Part shown: in pieces, positions 22,758 to 31,800 of the stretch
Numbering within the stretch: position 1 is the stretch's first letter
How the letters are laid out: every line of letters begins with the position of its first letter
Source of the DNA: Streptomyces davaonensis JCM 4913
GTDB lineage: Bacteria; Actinomycetota; Actinomycetes; Streptomycetales; Streptomycetaceae
Assembly (NCBI RefSeq): GCF_000349325.1
Contig: NC_020504.1
Coordinates: 62,001 to 126,000, forward strand
Reading direction: 5' to 3'
DNA: 64,000 nucleotides
Notes under the pieces: generated by a model
What the model was told of the DNA's origin: nothing
What the model saw: only the letters and a program-made list of their open reading frames with translations
The model's database searches: none
Position numbers and translations under genes: made by a program

Positions 22758-23464
22758 TGCCACCGGTCCGCGACGTGGACCGCGTCCGGGGCGCCGAGCC
22801 GTCCGGCCTCGGCGTATGCGGTCGAGCGGTCACGGCAGATCACCTCGACTCCGGGGTGGTCGGCGAGCCAGGCGGACACCGTGGCCGTGGTGCGGTCGGG
22901 CAGCAGATCAACCGGACGACGCGTGTCGATGTCCACCAGGATCGTGCCGTAGTTGTGTCCTTTGCGCAGGGCGAACTCATCCACCCCCAGCACCCGCGGC
23001 GTGTGTACTTCGGGCTCCGGCAGGCGGCGTATCAGCCGCAGCAGTGTCGACCGGCTCGCCCGGACCGCGAGTGTGTCTGCCAGGCGGGCGCCGGCCCGGC
23101 CCGCCAACATCACGGCCACCCGCTGCAGCACCGTCTGCAACCCGGCGCTTCGCCTCCCATGCCGGAAGGTCAGGCCATCAACCTGCTCTGCGAACGTGGC
23201 CTGCCTGCAGGCGCGGTCACGGCAGCGGAACCGCCGGACCTGTAACTCGATCACCACAGGACGCCCGGCGACCGCGGTGTCGGCGAGACGGCGTACGTAT
23301 CGGCTGTGCACCCGGCCTGACGTCGTCCCGCAGGCATGACACGCGGCTTGCTCCGCCGATGCACGGGCCCGCACGAGTACCAACTCGCCATCGACTACCG
23401 CCTTTTCGATCACAACTCCATCGGCCTGGTGGAACCACAGGTCCTGGAGGAACACATCACCCAC
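22758..23464 (-). pseudogene. ISL3 transposase, 5' exon (N-terminal part)
   Basis: Begins [20 protein letters not shown]. It has the zinc-ribbon of ISL3 transposases ([15 protein letters not shown], later [12 protein letters not shown]) and the first DDE Asp in [15 protein letters not shown], plus a second acidic site in [11 protein letters not shown]. It ends at DAVHVADRW plus CA, where the intron enters. Reading straight on into the intron gives about 80 aa of meaningless sequence, so without splicing the product is truncated. Confidence 0.88.
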
Positions 23465-23528
23465 GGTCGTTCATGATCGCGGTCGTGGTGACCCTCCGTG
23501 GCTCCGGCACGGAAAGTGATCCAGAACC

Positions 23529-23988
23529 ACATTTCAAGCGTCGCCGACATCGCTTTTCCGGTATTGCCTTTCCACCCACAAGGGTGCCCCAAGGAAACCG
23601 CTGATCACGCCCCCGGGAGCGGGGCTATCAACGGCAAATCGACGTGGACTCCGGCTACGACGCTGCCTGTGCTTCGCCTCGGCGTAGGGCCCGCGCCGAG
23701 GCGACCTGTGCCGTTCGTCGCGCTCCCGGCCCATGTCGGGTGCTCCTGACGTCGACCCCCCTTGCTCTTTCATTGTCCGCGGCGTGACAACGCCCCGCAT
23801 CCGGAGGGGAGGAGGGGCGCTGCTCGTGTCCGGTTGGGCCGGGACCGTCCGCCAGGGGTCGCTGCCATCGAAGTCGAACGAGTGGTTGGCCGGGGACCGA
23901 CAACAGGCCTGCCGCGGGAAGCCGACCTATGATGAGTGCGGCGGTGAAACAGAGGCCTCGGCCTCGCGAACAGCGCGCAGGGACAGCA
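23529..23988. promoter_or_regulatory. Upstream region of the SARP operon with a block repeated at 39.3-39.6 kb
   Basis: No gene seen. Two blocks recur upstream of the third SARP gene: GGCCCATGTCGGGTGCTCC followed by TGACGTCGACCCCCCTTGC (about 23728-23765 and 39325-39359), and CGACCTATGATGAGTGCGG followed by CGGTGAAACAGAGGCC (about 23919-23957 and 39529-39561). The second sits just before the start codon. Conservation beyond the coding region suggests a shared promoter/operator. A paralogous duplication would also explain it. Confidence 0.55.
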
Positions 23989-24729
23989 ATGAATCCCTCT
24001 CCCTCACCTCCACAACACACCAACCTGCAACTCCTCGGCCAGTTCCGCTTGGAGCTCAACGGCGAGCCAGTACCACTGTGCGGCAACGCCCAGCGTCTCC
24101 TAGCCTTCATCGGACTCCGTGGGTGCGTCTGCCGCTCGGTGGTCGCGCAGACCCTGTGGCCGGACGCGACCGAGACACACGCCCGCGGCAGCCTTCGGAC
24201 TTCGCTGTGGCACTTGAGTAGCGACGGCCGCAAACTCGAACTCGTCCACTGCACGCAGGAGTCGCTCACGCTCGGCCACGGTGTGAGAGTGGACGCTAGC
24301 ACCCTCGCCCGGACCGCACTCGACATCGTCAGGGGGCGCGGTCCCTTCCATGCCGATCCCCTGCTGTTAGGGGTTCTCGACCGGGGCGATTTGCTGCCCG
24401 ACTGGGACGACAACTGGGTCGTCCTGGAACGGGAATGGCTGCGCCGACTGCGCCTGCAAGCACTCGACATCCTGGCGGAGAGGCTTGCACGGCACAACAT
24501 GCCAGCACTGGCCCTGGAGGCCGCACTAGCAAGCATCCGCATCGAACCGCTCCGCGAGTACCCGCATCGGGCGGCGGTCTCGGCACATCTTGCCGAGGGC
24601 AACATGATCGAAGCCCTCCGGCACTACGAGGCATTCCGGCAGCTGCTGCGCACGGAGCTCGGGGCTGAGCCGTCCCCCTGGTTCACGCGGAAAATCCCTG
24701 TCAAGCGGCGCTGGCGACCACGCCGATGA
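23989..24729 (+). CDS. SARP-family transcriptional activator (wHTH-BTAD), TTA codon
   Basis: 246 aa from ATG 23989 (ribosome site CAGGGACAGCA). The N-terminal winged helix of the OmpR type (LQLLGQFRLELNGEPVPLCG, VVAQTLWPDATETHARGSL) is followed by a BTAD helical domain (RLRLQALDILAERLARHNM, NMIEALRHYEAFRQLLRTEL, EPSPWFTRKI). It should bind direct heptad repeats near promoters and activate neighbouring genes. The leucine in DPLLLGVL is encoded by TTA (about 24367), so translation would depend on the bldA tRNA and hence on developmental stage. First gene of an operon with a ferritin-like enzyme and a second SARP. Confidence 0.88.
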   Translation: MNPSPSPPQHTNLQLLGQFRLELNGEPVPLCGNAQRLLAFIGLRGCVCRSVVAQTLWPDATETHARGSLRTSLWHLSSDGRKLELVHCTQESLTLGHGVRVDASTLARTALDIVRGRGPFHADPLLLGVLDRGDLLPDWDDNWVVLEREWLRRLRLQALDILAERLARHNMPALALEAALASIRIEPLREYPHRAAVSAHLAEGNMIEALRHYEAFRQLLRTELGAEPSPWFTRKIPVKRRWRPRR

Positions 24730-24793
24730 CGAGGGGATGACGGCATGGGCCGACGATCGGGGGCGGGGGGACCCGTCCGGAAGGAGACCGACG

Positions 24794-25819
24794 GTGAACG
24801 CTGTTCAGTACGCCCAAAGCAACCAAATCGTCGATTTGATGCGGCAGCCCACGGAGCAGCGGGACACCACCTGGCTTCACAAAGCGGTGCAACAGGCGAT
24901 CCTCCTGGAACTCGCCACTCTGCCCCCGTATCTGTGCGGCATGTGGTCGATCGACGACACGAGCGGGAAGGCCAACCAGATCCGCATGGCACTGCGTCGA
25001 ATCGTCTTCGACGAGATGTCGCATCTCGGTCTCGCATGCAACCTGCTCACCACAATCGGCGGTACACCCCGCCTCACCGGCGACACGCTGGTGCCGGCGT
25101 ACCCGGGCCCTCTACCCGGCGGGGTACGGCCCGATCTCACCGTTTTCCTGAGCGGACTGACGCCGGAGTCGGTGGAGATGTACGCGAAGATCGAGAAGCC
25201 CGACCACCCGATCACACTGGCCGCCCCAGCGGCCTACACCTCGATCGGCGCCTTCTACACCGCGATCCTCGAGGCTTTCCGCGCGAACCCTAAGCTCATC
25301 ACTGGCAAGCGGCAGGTGGAGAGGAACATGGCGCACCACGGCTCGGGGAACAGTCTCGAGCGCCTCGAGACGCTTGATGACGTCGAGTCGGCCATCACGG
25401 TCATCAAGGAGCAGGGCGAGGGGACGTCCACGTCGCCCGAGAACCCGTATCCGGGTGAGCAGGGTGAACTTGCCCACTACTACGCCTTTTTGAAAGTGCT
25501 GGAGACCCTACAATCACCCAACCCGCCCCAGATCAAGACCCTGCCGATGGGTGTTGTGCCCCACGGAGGCTGGTCCCGGAGAGGCCCGGGCGTGCCCGCT
25601 TCCGCCCTCGACACGTTCAATCGCACCTACAGCGACATGCTGGGACTCCTCGAACAGGCCTGGCAGCAAGAAGCTCCGGGACCCGCCGCGGACCTGCTGC
25701 AAGACGCGGTGGACAAGATGGGCGCGCTGCGGACACCCGCTCGTAATCTGATGAAGATCGCTCTCCCTGACGGCAGTGGAAAGAACTACGGACCGGAATT
25801 CCGCTACGTGGCGCCGTGA
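24794..25819 (+). CDS. Ferritin-like di-iron protein, VioB / iminophenylpyruvate dimer synthase type
   Basis: 341 aa from GTG 24794, seven bases after AAGGAG. Metal ligands of a ferritin-like four-helix bundle are visible: LLELATLPPYLCGMWSI (Glu), RIVFDEMSHLGLACNLL (ExxH), and a late pair EQGELAHYYAFLKVLE (ExxH). TTIGGTPRLTG and YPGPLPGGVRPDLTV are conserved in the domain found at the C-terminus of VioB-like enzymes. Those use the domain to couple iminophenylpyruvate units, but it is also widespread in proteins of unknown role. The stop overlaps the next SARP start. The substrate cannot be told from sequence. Confidence 0.82.
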   Translation: MNAVQYAQSNQIVDLMRQPTEQRDTTWLHKAVQQAILLELATLPPYLCGMWSIDDTSGKANQIRMALRRIVFDEMSHLGLACNLLTTIGGTPRLTGDTLVPAYPGPLPGGVRPDLTVFLSGLTPESVEMYAKIEKPDHPITLAAPAAYTSIGAFYTAILEAFRANPKLITGKRQVERNMAHHGSGNSLERLETLDDVESAITVIKEQGEGTSTSPENPYPGEQGELAHYYAFLKVLETLQSPNPPQIKTLPMGVVPHGGWSRRGPGVPASALDTFNRTYSDMLGLLEQAWQQEAPGPAADLLQDAVDKMGALRTPARNLMKIALPDGSGKNYGPEFRYVAP

Positions 25820-26643
25820 AGCAGCCCCACCCTCTGAGAGACACGATGGCCCGCTCGGAATCATGCTCCGCTCCCTGTCTCCGGCTCCTCGGCCAGTTCC
25901 GGCTGGCGTATGGGGGCGAGACGGTAGTCCTGTGCGGGAACGCGCAACGTCTGCTAGCCCTCGTAGGACTGCGCTCGTGCGTCAGCCGGACAGCCCTCGC
26001 GGGAACGCTGTGGCCGGAGGCGACCGAGGCGCACGCTCGGGGCAGCCTACGTAGCACCCTGTGCAAGCTGCCCCACGGCGACCGGGCGCTGGTCACCTGC
26101 GACAGGAACACGATTGCGATCGCCGACTCCCTGACTGTGGACGCCCGTGAGCTCGCCGACACGGCGCTGCACCTGGTGCGCTCCCCTGCTACACCGTGCG
26201 CCGAGCCGGTGCCAACGGTCCTATTCGACGAAGGCCAATTGCTGCCTGGCTGGGACGACGACTGGGCGCTGTTCGAACGAGAACGGCTGCGGCAGTTGCG
26301 ACTACACGCCCTCGACGCGCTGGCCCACCGCCTAGCGCGGGAGGGACGATACGGGATCGCGCTAGAGACCGCGCTGACGAGCGTACGAAGCGAGCCGCTG
26401 CGGGAGAGCGCGCACAGAGCAGTAGTTGCCACGCATCTCGTGCAGGGCAATGTGAACGAGGCGGTCCGCCACTATCGAGCCTTCCGCCGGCTGCTTCGCG
26501 AGGAGCTCGGAGTCCCGCCCTCACCGCAGTTCACCCGGATGCTTCAACTGGCCGTCAGAGTCCGTACGCCGACCCGCGATCACCCGGAGAACAGATGGCG
26601 AGGCAATGACGCTGCGTTGACGCACGCACCATATCGTCGGTAA
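25816..26643 (+). CDS. SARP-family transcriptional activator, second copy
   Basis: 275 aa. The GTG at 25816 overlaps the ferritin-gene stop (GTGA); an in-frame ATG at 25846 is an alternative. The architecture matches the first SARP: wHTH (LRLLGQFRLAYGGETVVLCG, LAGTLWPEATEAHARGSL) plus BTAD (RLRQLRLHALDALAHRLARE, VNEAVRHYRAFRRLLREEL). About half identical by eye to SARP 1, so an old duplication. No TTA codon noticed. Presumably it works with, or after, SARP 1 on promoters in this region. Confidence 0.87.
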   Translation: MKQPHPLRDTMARSESCSAPCLRLLGQFRLAYGGETVVLCGNAQRLLALVGLRSCVSRTALAGTLWPEATEAHARGSLRSTLCKLPHGDRALVTCDRNTIAIADSLTVDARELADTALHLVRSPATPCAEPVPTVLFDEGQLLPGWDDDWALFERERLRQLRLHALDALAHRLAREGRYGIALETALTSVRSEPLRESAHRAVVATHLVQGNVNEAVRHYRAFRRLLREELGVPPSPQFTRMLQLAVRVRTPTRDHPENRWRGNDAALTHAPYRR

Positions 26644-26645
26644 GT

Positions 26646-26664
26646 GGGGCGGCATTGCCACCCC
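26646..26664 (+). terminator. Possible hairpin terminator after the second SARP
   Basis: GGGGCGGCATTGCCACCCC forms a short GC stem with an ATT loop three bases past the stop codon. There is no T-tract, which is common in actinobacteria. Confidence 0.4.
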
Positions 26665-26717
26665 GAGGACCAGGCGGTTAGAGCTTGCCGAACCTCCGCA
26701 GAGGAAAGGAGCGCGCC

Positions 26718-26840
26718 ATTTCGAACCGCAAGACAGCAACTGTGTGGGCGCTAGCCCTATGCCTCACGGCAGGGATGGGCGGCGCGGCCAGCGCCCATCC
26801 GACCCCCCGTCAAACGGCAGTGGGCTCCACCGGCAGCTGA
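26718..26840 (+). CDS. Small putative secreted peptide with an ATT start (or decayed signal-peptide exon)
   Basis: AAAGGAG stands seven bases before ATT 26718. The reading frame gives SNRKTATVWALALCLTAGMG, then GAASA-HPTPRQ, a textbook Sec signal peptide with an AxA-type site, and ends at TGA 26840 after 40 codons. ATT is a rare start, and the ATG may have mutated. The next gene is a YVTN propeller without its own signal peptide, so this may be the detached export signal of that protein. Confidence 0.4.
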   Translation: MSNRKTATVWALALCLTAGMGGAASAHPTPRQTAVGSTGS

Positions 26841-26913
26841 GCCGTCGCGCGTGCCGATCCCGTCGAGGCGGTCACCGCAAGGATGACGGCGGCCCAACGA
26901 AAGTCGTGTACCG

Positions 26914-27834
26914 ATGAAAGCATCCAAAACTGGAAAACTGGCTGTCGTAGCCACGATCCCCGTAGGGGTGAAGCCGATCAGCGTGGCGGTGGACGTTCAT
27001 GACAATGTCTTCGTCACCAATAGTGGCGCCAACACCGTCTCGGTGATCAAATCTGTCACGAACACGGTGAGCGCTACCCTCAACGTCGGTTTCAACCCGG
27101 AGAGCGTGGCAACCGATCCTCAATTCGGCGTTTATGTTGCCAACGGCGGCACTCACACTGTGTCGGCGTTCGACAGATTCCACGCCCTCGTTGCCACTAT
27201 CGACCTCGGAGGCGGGGCCCCCCTGTCACCCGACAGGCTGAGGTTGGCGGTCGATCACCTTATGGGTCGCGCCTACGTGGCCAACCGCAGTCTTGGCAGG
27301 GTGTCGATCATCAAAATCAGCAGCAATCCCCCCCTGCTGTTCCCTGACTTCTTCGAAGTCAAGGACCCTCTCGGCGTGGCGGTTGATCCCGTAAGTCATC
27401 GCGTCTTTGTCACGCGACCCGACCACAACAAGGTGTCGGTGATCGATGCCACGACCACGCCCCCCGGGGTCAAGAACATCCCCGTCGGAGAGCGCCCCAC
27501 GGGCATTGCGATCGATCCCCAAAAGCGCCGCGTCTATGTCGCCAACTCCGGCTTCAAGACGGTGTCGGTGATCGATATGACGACCGACGGCGTCACCACT
27601 ATCGACGTCGGCGCGAGCCCGACCGGTCTGGCGGTTGATGCCCATGGTGGCGTCTACGTCACCCACCCCGATGGCTTGGTGAGGGTGATCGATCCCGGCT
27701 CCGCCAGCGTGATCGATAGGATCCCCGTCGGCTCCCGCCCACAGGGACTGGCCTTCGAACCCCACAGCAACCGCGTCTATGTCGCCAACCTCGGCAACGG
27801 CACGGTATCCGCGATCGACCTTGCCGGCGGTTAG
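26914..27834 (+). CDS. YVTN-repeat beta-propeller protein
   Basis: 306 aa made almost wholly of about seven blades with the pattern GVKPISVAVD..NVFVTNSGANTVSV, RRVYVANSGFKTVSVID, NRVYVANLGNGTVSAID. Such propellers bind ligands or partners and are usually secreted or surface-attached. This one has no signal peptide from its ATG (26914), although a signal-peptide-like frame ends 74 bp upstream. It carries no catalytic motif. It stands alone between the SARP operon and the amidase gene. A cargo or adhesin role is conceivable but unproven. Confidence 0.82.
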   Translation: MKASKTGKLAVVATIPVGVKPISVAVDVHDNVFVTNSGANTVSVIKSVTNTVSATLNVGFNPESVATDPQFGVYVANGGTHTVSAFDRFHALVATIDLGGGAPLSPDRLRLAVDHLMGRAYVANRSLGRVSIIKISSNPPLLFPDFFEVKDPLGVAVDPVSHRVFVTRPDHNKVSVIDATTTPPGVKNIPVGERPTGIAIDPQKRRVYVANSGFKTVSVIDMTTDGVTTIDVGASPTGLAVDAHGGVYVTHPDGLVRVIDPGSASVIDRIPVGSRPQGLAFEPHSNRVYVANLGNGTVSAIDLAGG

Positions 27835-27887
27835 GCCGTTTCCTTCAGATTAGGTTCGATTCTCATCGAAACCAGAAGGGGCTCGCA

Positions 27888-28022
27888 ATGGGACAACTGG
27901 ACGTACTCGAAACCGTCCTGCTTCTGGCCACGTTCGGTAGTGCTGACAGCACAAGACCAAGTCAAGGCTCCCCCTTGCCGGGAGACAGCTCAGTGCGGAC
28001 CGGAATCGTCCGTCACGGCTGA
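27888..28022 (+). CDS. Small open reading frame, 44 aa
   Basis: ATG 27888 follows AGAAGGGG at good spacing. The peptide MGQLDVLETVLLLATFGSAD, continuing with a Ser/Gly/Pro-rich tail, has a leader-like hydrophobic start. Its spacing and position in a 270-bp gap before the amidase make it a plausible short gene. A RiPP precursor is only a speculation, prompted by the ATP-grasp gene 10 kb downstream. Confidence 0.3.
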   Translation: MGQLDVLETVLLLATFGSADSTRPSQGSPLPGDSSVRTGIVRHG

Positions 28023-28106
28023 GAAGTTGTCACATCAACGATCGATCGTTCTCCTCCCCTGGGTGGAGGGCGTCTCCCTGAGCCGGATCAGTCTCTGGAG
28101 AGCGAT

Positions 28107-28865
28107 ATGACCATCAAGAACGTGCAGTTCACCTGCTCGAATTGCGGCGAGGTGTCGACGTACGCCGTGCAGACGGACGGCGAGGCGCCCGAGCAATCGG
28201 GTCTGGCCTTCCATCAGAACCTGGGCAACCTGCGGAGCCTCGGTATTCCGTACACGAACAGTCCGAACCGTGACGCGTACGGTCCGCTGGTCCCGCAGGG
28301 CATCGTCGTCCACTACACCCAGGGCAAGTACCAGGGAGCCATCGGCCACTTCCAGAACTCCGCGTCCAAGGTCTCGGCGCACTTCATCGTCGCCAGGGAC
28401 GGTCGGCGCGTCCAGATGGTCCCGCTGCCCGACCCCGACCCCAACGGCCCACGGGACGGGAAGTACACGGCCTGGCACTGCAAGGGAGGAAACACCCGCT
28501 ACATCGGCATCGAGCACGAGTACGGATACACAGGCGCGACCGGCGAAGAAGACTGGACCACGGAAATGATGGAGTCCTCGGCGGAGCTGTCGGCGTACTT
28601 GTGCCACACGTACGCCATCCCGATCGAGGTGCCGCTCGCCCCGAACGAGCGCGACTGGTTCACGGGCTTCGGCGGACACTACAACGTGCCCAACAACAGC
28701 CACACCGACCCGGGTCCGTACTTCCCGTGGGACTACTACATCGACCTCGTGCAGTGGTTCTACGGCCGCATGGCCGCCGACTCCCCGCCCGGCGCCGCGC
28801 TGGCGTCCGCCAAACCGATCCGGGAGGTACAGGGGTTCGGGAAGCCCGCCTACCAGACGCTGTGA
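28107..28865 (+). CDS. N-acetylmuramoyl-L-alanine amidase (Amidase_2 / PGRP type)
   Basis: 252 aa. Cleaves the amide between muramic acid and the stem peptide. Zinc ligands are evident: His69 in GIVVHYTQGK, and His191 and Asp201 in GGHYNVPNNSHTDPGP. IGIEHEYG supplies the catalytic Glu. An N-terminal CSNCG pair hints at a small zinc-binding or disulfide element. There is no signal peptide, so export would need lysis or another device. It leads a plus-strand run of six closely spaced genes, the first 22 bp upstream of a 1192-aa protein. Confidence 0.88.
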   Translation: MTIKNVQFTCSNCGEVSTYAVQTDGEAPEQSGLAFHQNLGNLRSLGIPYTNSPNRDAYGPLVPQGIVVHYTQGKYQGAIGHFQNSASKVSAHFIVARDGRRVQMVPLPDPDPNGPRDGKYTAWHCKGGNTRYIGIEHEYGYTGATGEEDWTTEMMESSAELSAYLCHTYAIPIEVPLAPNERDWFTGFGGHYNVPNNSHTDPGPYFPWDYYIDLVQWFYGRMAADSPPGAALASAKPIREVQGFGKPAYQTL

Positions 28866-28887
28866 CCGCCGTATGAGGTGACGTCCC

Positions 28888-31800
28888 ATGCTGGGTTCCA
28901 CGGTGACCGCGCTCACCGCCTGTTCGGCCGCCCCCGGCCGCCTTGACCTGTTCGTCGGCGACGGTGACGGCGGCGTATGGCACAGGACGCGCACGACGCC
29001 CCCCGGCGCGCTCCGAGGCCGCTGGGGCGCGTGGCACTCGCTCGGCCGGCCGTGGCCTTCGCCCGGAGCGCCGGAGCATACCGGCTGGCTGACCGCCGTG
29101 CGTTCCGGCCCCGGCCGGATCGAGCTCCTCGCCCTGGACAGCGGTCGCGGGACGAAGCACAGGCTCTTCGTGGCGGCCCGTGACGGGGCCCTCGACACGC
29201 TCCCCGAACAGGCCGGTACCGAGGCCGGGGACGCCGCCGGCGCCGAGGCGGGCGGCGGAGCCGGTGATGTCGTCGGCGATGCCGTCGACGATGTCCCCGG
29301 TGACGCGGCCGGCCACGGCTGGACCCCGTGGACGTCGCCCGACCCGCTCGCGGCGCGGCCCTCGGCGCCCGACCCGCTCCCGACGGAAGAGCAGTTGACG
29401 CTCCTTCGCAGGCAGCTCTCCGAGGGTCGACGTTCCGACGTCGACCCTCGCCCCACCGGCTTCGCTGCGACGGAACGTGACCTCTTCGCCGTTGCCGGTC
29501 ACAGACTGTGGCACCGTATGTGGACGGAGAGCACCGCATGGGAGGACCTCGGCGGCGACCTCACCACCGACGATACGACCGCCCCCCACCTCGCCGCCGT
29601 CCGCGACGAGGCCGGGTCCACCCACGTGTTCGCCGTCTGGGCCGGTACGGCCCTGATGCACCGGCAGCTCGACCGCACCTGGTCCGACTGGCAGCTCATC
29701 GACATCTGGTCTGAGGTGCGTGCCTACCAGGCGCTGCGCCCCGACGACCTCGTCGCACTGACCGTCCGCGGGAGCGGACTGCGCGAAAGAGTCCGCGCCG
29801 ACGGCGTGGTGGAATTCGTCGCTGCGGGGACCGGCGCCAGGCTCATCGTGGAGTTCCCGCCGCAGCACATCGCCGAGACCGTCTCCGAGACGGGCACGAC
29901 CAGCCAGGCGCGGATCGCGGGACCCTCACGGCTGGCCTTCGCCATCGGCCAGGAGGCCGTACCGCTAACCGTCGACGGCGTACTGACCGCCATGCGCAAA
30001 CTGCCCCTAGTCGCGACGCCCGAGACTGCGGGAGCGGACACCGCCCGCCTCGAACTGCCCTGGCGCCTGCTCCTGCAGCTGCCGAACTGCGCCCACTGCA
30101 CGCACCACGCCCTGCCCGCCGTCGGCGACAACGGCACCACCGAGCTGTGGCACAGCCGGATCACGCGCCCCGACGGGGCCGACGCGCTGCGGGTGAGGCC
30201 CATTAAGGCCCTCCCGGACGAGCCGGCCCTCGCCACCCCGCTCGGCCACTACACGACGACGATCGCCGCCCTCGGAGTGCAGTCCGCCGATCCGCCCGTG
30301 ACGGTCGACCGGCTCATCCTCAGCGCGTTCGGCGCCTGGTTCGACGCCTCCGCCTCATGGCCCACACTCGACTGGACCCACCAGACTGCGATGGGCCGCG
30401 ACTACTACGTCCGCGTCCTCACCCGCGGCGCGCTCTTCCCCTTCGGACACCGGGCCGCTCTCATCGAGGTCACCGAGCGCCGGTTCGCCCGGCAGTCTCC
30501 GGCCGTGGCGGCGCTCCGCACGACACGCACGCTGATCGTCACCGAGCCGACGCGCCGTTACGGCATCGGCGACAGCGACGGTGCCCGCAGAGTGTACGAG
30601 CGTGCCTTCCCATTCCAGGAGGTGTCCGTCGAGCCCCGACAGCTGACGGGCCTCGACACGGCGGTGTGGCTGCCCTGCAAGGCGTTCTGGCCCAAGCAGT
30701 CGGAAACCACCGTCGAGTTCACCGTACGCGCGCGGACGGACCGGGAGGTCGTCGACTTCCGGCTGCCGATGCTGTTCGTCGACGACGCGGCCGTCGGCAC
30801 CTCCAACGCCACCTCCCTCGACAGCGAGTACGCCCACGGACCGCGCTCGGGCGTCGATCGCGACACGGGACGGCCCGCAGGAGAGGTCGGTCGCAAGATC
30901 GCACTCGCCATGAAGACCACCACCCAGCCGCTCGACGGCGCGATCCAGGAAGTACGGTCGATGTCCTTCGGCGGCGTCGGCGCCGCCCCCGCCGCGAACG
31001 GCGTCGGCTTCCACCCTCGCGTCACCGGCATGGAGGTCGCGCTGCCGGCGGTGAGGCAGTTGATCGGATCGTCGCCGACGGCGCGGGCCGAGTTCTCGAA
31101 CACGTACCTGACGGCCACGGGAGGCCAGCGGCCCGAGGTCCTGCTCACCCTCCCGGTGCCGAAGGTCATCGACTTCGCCGCGGCCGGGTCGCGTACCGGC
31201 ATGGTGGCCGCGCCGAACATGGCCGTCACCGAGATCTCCCGGCTGGCCGGACCGATCGCCGGCGGCCCCTTCCCGCCGAAGCCGCAGGACATGTTCGGAG
31301 AGGGAGCCAGACTCTTCGGCACCGTCTCGCTCCGCGACATCGTGTCCAAGATCACCTCGCGTCCGCAGATCACCTTGTCCGACGTGGCCGGTGCGCCGTC
31401 CGCGAAGCTGAAGTGGAGCGAGTATCTGACGAGAGAGGTCGACCCCTTCCATCCGAAGACCCCCACCTCCAAGGTCTCCCTGGAGGTCCTCTCCGAGGTC
31501 GTCGCCGGTCGGCCACGGCTGCTCACGACCGGTGAGGTCACGGACTTTACCTTGGAGATCCCGACCCGCGCCTCCGCCCTGGTCGTCCTCACCTTCACGA
31601 ACGTCCGCTTCACCGGCAACTCGGGAGAGACCCCCTCGCTCACCTTCGAGCTCGCGGACGCACGACTCGCCGGAAAGCTCAGGTTCGTCAAGACGCTCGC
31701 GGAGAAGATCCCGCAGGCGGGCCGCGGCGGGCCGCACGTCGAGACCACGGCGGTCGCGATCAGGGCCACGTACACGATCGCCGTGCCCACCCTCGCCATG

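Larger units (their letters stand above)
17931..23528 (-). mobile_element. ISL3-family element, split by a group II intron
   Basis: Matching inverted ends GGTTCTGGATCACTTTCC at 17931 and, complemented, ending at 23528. The identity continues inward for about 60 bp (CGTGCCGGAGCCACGGAGG and beyond). The element alone would be about 1.74 kb. It is 5.6 kb here because of the intron and the second IS inside it. Its left end abuts the remains of CRISPR array 3. Confidence 0.88.

Noticed and set aside
24794..25819. Violacein pathway
   Set aside because: Only a ferritin-like domain of the VioB type is present; no vioA, C, D or E homologue is nearby.
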